DNA of 64,000 nucleotides from JBMOKU01 sp049324315 (GTDB lineage Bacteria > Bacillota > Clostridia > Peptostreptococcales > Thermotaleaceae). The stretch lies in contig JBMOKU010000073.1 of the NCBI GenBank assembly GCA_049324315.1, positions 84,037 to 148,036 of the forward strand. Reading direction: 5' to 3'. How positions within the stretch are numbered: position 1 is the stretch's first letter; every line of letters starts with the position of its first letter. A model generated the notes under the pieces. The model did not search any database, had not been told where the DNA came from, and saw only the letters and a list, made by a program, of their open reading frames with translations. A program made the translations under genes and the position numbers. Positions 62,082 through 64,000 of the stretch are shown here, one piece after another.

Positions 62082-63398
62082 TTATAAACTCCAGTAGGAA
62101 TAACCTTCCTCTTCTAACTTGTCCCTATCAAAAATACTTTTAACATCAATGATTACTTTTTTCTGTTCCTGATTTGATTTAAACATCCTATTCAAATTCT
62201 CAAGTGACAAATTCTTAAACTGACTGTGGGCTACTGCAAAGATTATGCAATCTGCTTCATTCACTTCTTCCATAGGAGCAATCCGAACATCAAACTCTGT
62301 CACCGCTTCCTTTACATCCACCACTGGGTCTATAGCGGTTACTTCTACTTCGTATTCCCTTAGATGCTTAATGATGTCAGCTACTTTGGAGTTTCGCACG
62401 TCCGGACAGTTCTCCTTAAAAGTAATTCCCATTATGTAAACCTTCGAATTTTTAACAAACTTATTGGCCTTTATCATCTGTTTAACCGCTGTTTCAGCTA
62501 CAAATCGGCCCATACTGTCGTTGATTTTTCTACCGGCAAGAATAATTTGCGAATGGTAGCCCAGTTGTTCTGCTTGATAAATAAAATAATAAGGATCTAC
62601 ACCAATACAATGTCCACCGACCAATCCCGGGGTAAATCCCAAAGCATTCCATTTTGTATTCATGGCGTCAATAACATCTTTTGTCTCTATCTCCATACGG
62701 TCGAACACCATGGCCAGTTCATTCATAAAAGCAATATTAATATCCCTTTGAGCGTTTTCAACTAATTTTGCAGCCTCTGCCACCTTTATGCTCTTGGCCC
62801 TGTAGACTCCCGCATCGATAATGCTCTCATAAGTTTTTGCAACAATTTCAAGAGTCTCCTCATCCATTCCGGAGACTATTTTCATGATATTATGAAGTCT
62901 ATGAATCTTATCTCCAGGATTGATTCTTTCTGGAGAGTAGCCTACCTTAAAATCCCTTCCACATTTAAGACCCGAAACTTCTTCCAAAACGGGAATGCAA
63001 ATATCCTCTGTCACGCCTGGGTATACCGTAGATTCATAAACAACAATGGCTCCCTTAGACAAATTACGACCTACGATTTTGCTTGCTTCTACAACAGGAA
63101 ACAAATCAGGCCGTTTATCCATGGCAACAGGTGTAGGCACCGCTACCACTATAAATTTTGCCTCAGAAAGCCTTGTCTCATCACTTGTAAACGCTACTGT
63201 GGTTCTTTTAATTTCCTCTTCTCCCACCTCACCTGTAGGATCTATCCCCCTCTTATATAGACTAATTTTCTCACTGTTAATGTCAAATCCTATGACACTT
63301 CTCTTTTTTGCGAATGCAACTGCTATGGGAAGCCCCACATAACCTAAACCGATAACTGCTATTTTATCATCCTTTTCGAATGTATTATTATTTTGCAT
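62082..63398 (-). CDS. UDP-N-acetylhexosamine/UDP-glucose dehydrogenase family
   Basis: Protein of 438 residues: NAD loop IAVIGLGYVGLPIA, VVAVPTPVAMDKRPDL, ESTVYPGVTEDIC, KLVENAQRDINIAFMNE and the catalytic Cys in GLVGGHCIGVDPYYF. The sequence is closer to the WbpO/TviB group, which oxidises UDP-HexNAc to uronic acids, than to UDP-glucose dehydrogenases; I give no symbol. First gene of the operon, feeding an acidic sugar nucleotide to the glycosyltransferase. GGGAGG precedes the ATG. Confidence 0.88.
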   Translation of the reverse strand: MQNNNTFEKDDKIAVIGLGYVGLPIAVAFAKKRSVIGFDINSEKISLYKRGIDPTGEVGEEEIKRTTVAFTSDETRLSEAKFIVVAVPTPVAMDKRPDLFPVVEASKIVGRNLSKGAIVVYESTVYPGVTEDICIPVLEEVSGLKCGRDFKVGYSPERINPGDKIHRLHNIMKIVSGMDEETLEIVAKTYESIIDAGVYRAKSIKVAEAAKLVENAQRDINIAFMNELAMVFDRMEIETKDVIDAMNTKWNALGFTPGLVGGHCIGVDPYYFIYQAEQLGYHSQIILAGRKINDSMGRFVAETAVKQMIKANKFVKNSKVYIMGITFKENCPDVRNSKVADIIKHLREYEVEVTAIDPVVDVKEAVTEFDVRIAPMEEVNEADCIIFAVAHSQFKNLSLENLNRMFKSNQEQKKVIIDVKSIFDRDKLEEEGYSYWSL

Positions 63399-64000
63399 AG
63401 TACCTCCCTTTCATTGATACAAATAGGCGTTGTTCAGTAAAAGTAAAATTTTAGTAAGTAGATGGCATAATAAAAGCATAAGTAGACCAAATGTGGTAGT
63501 CTTGAGTTGACTTGAAACAAAGCGGCTTCCACAAAGAGGCCAAAACTTATGCCTGAGATAATAATAGAGCAAAATCAGAATATCAGCAATTATATAAATA
63601 TACTTCAACTGCCCTATTCTTCTTCTATCAGAAACCATATGTTTAATATGGTCTCGGGCATAATTATAAGGGAAAGCAACAAGTGTGTATATGCTATCTA
63701 CACCAAACTTACCCGCACTCCCCATAGAAGCAAGAGTTTCGGACTTCACAAGAATATAAATAAAACAATGGGTAAAAAGTACCATTTTAAATATACCACT
63801 TCATTATACTACAAAATTTTCTAAATTTCTCCATCATTTTACATAAAAATATATTTTTAGGGGACAGGTCCCTTCAATGTCGTCAACTTAAGATAACAGA
63901 ATAAAAACCTGTGTTTTTTGCAAAAATACTTGACAAATCCAAATCGGCTTCACAATCAGATTGATAGATATTTTCTATACTTTCTGATTAGGAGCTGATT
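63399..64000. other. upstream region of the exopolysaccharide operon
   Basis: A 124-codon minus-strand frame (63411-63785) has two hydrophobic stretches but overlaps an open plus-strand frame and has a poor start site, so I do not call it a gene. A GGGACAGGTCCCTT word at about 63861-63874 belongs to the dispersed repeat group. A TTGACA at 63930 lacks a convincing -10. Confidence 0.35.

Noticed and set aside
63411..63785. 124-codon minus-strand frame with hydrophobic stretches
   Set aside because: Poor start context, overlapping open frame on the other strand; hydrophobicity can follow from AT-rich DNA.
1..64000. tRNA, rRNA, CRISPR array or prophage
   Set aside because: No T-loop/acceptor patterns, regular spacer repeats, integrase or phage structural genes were seen; absence by eye is not proof.

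Overview
The window reads as a low-GC, spore-forming anaerobic Firmicute of the class Clostridia. Supporting signs are AT-rich intergenic DNA, strong GGAGG ribosome binding sites with several TTG starts, ferredoxin-type aldo/keto reductases, a TGA-containing HesB-like gene that reads as a selenoprotein, a CotA-like laccase, and paired Clostridia-type families of unknown function. I saw no rRNA, tRNA, CRISPR array or intact insertion sequence. Species cannot be named from the sequence alone.

Layout. 1-9.2 kb: a PPOX-fold flavoprotein, an ABC-2 exporter, a ferredoxin-linked aldo/keto reductase, a DUF2339/DUF3999-like membrane pair and a transglutaminase-like protein. 9.2-16.2 kb: an accessory stretch of small regulators and enzymes (MocR/PPOX pair, an internally duplicated protein, a one-repeat RCC1 mini-gene, a DHFR-fold protein, an isochorismatase-family hydrolase, a GlcG-like protein, LysR) with decayed-looking spacers. 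16.4-21.9 kb: the HesB-like selenoprotein, then a spore-coat-like group: a CotA-type multicopper oxidase, a lipase paralogue lacking catalytic residues, and a lipase fused to a GC-rich berberine-bridge-type FAD oxidoreductase. 22-31 kb: a metallophosphoesterase, a frameshifted second ferredoxin aldo/keto reductase with TetR and matching palindromic operators, two LysR regulators, a 4Fe-4S protein, YjbQ, a DJ-1 protein, and a nitroreductase/DUF2809 pair. 31-36.5 kb: a DUF6323/DUF6179-like pair, an L,D-transpeptidase and SelO.

36.8-44.9 kb appears devoted to poly-gamma-glutamate (PGA). It has a capB-capC operon, a small membrane protein, two PGA-hydrolase-family proteins and two long proteins made of tandem NlpC/P60 repeats, the fold of the known PGA hydrolase PgdS. 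No CapA/PgsA is visible. Its place in the operon is held by a small membrane protein plus a PGA-hydrolase homologue that has lost three of the five residues conserved in its divergent sister. In both NlpC/P60 proteins only one repeat keeps the catalytic Cys and His. This is the strongest candidate for an undescribed arrangement.

45-54.6 kb: a membrane-anchored alpha/beta hydrolase, a YggT-like protein, the threonine-degradation pair tdh-kbl divergent from an XRE-cupin regulator and an aminotransferase, then azlC-azlD divergent from a MocR regulator. 54.7-63.4 kb: one minus-strand exopolysaccharide operon: a nucleotide-sugar dehydrogenase, a frameshifted triple-NodB membrane protein, a glycosyltransferase 2 with an N-terminal PilZ domain (predicted c-di-GMP control), a second NodB-like protein, and a GH18-like exported protein. 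A recurring theme is tandem or paired domains in which one copy is catalytic and the others have lost active-site residues.
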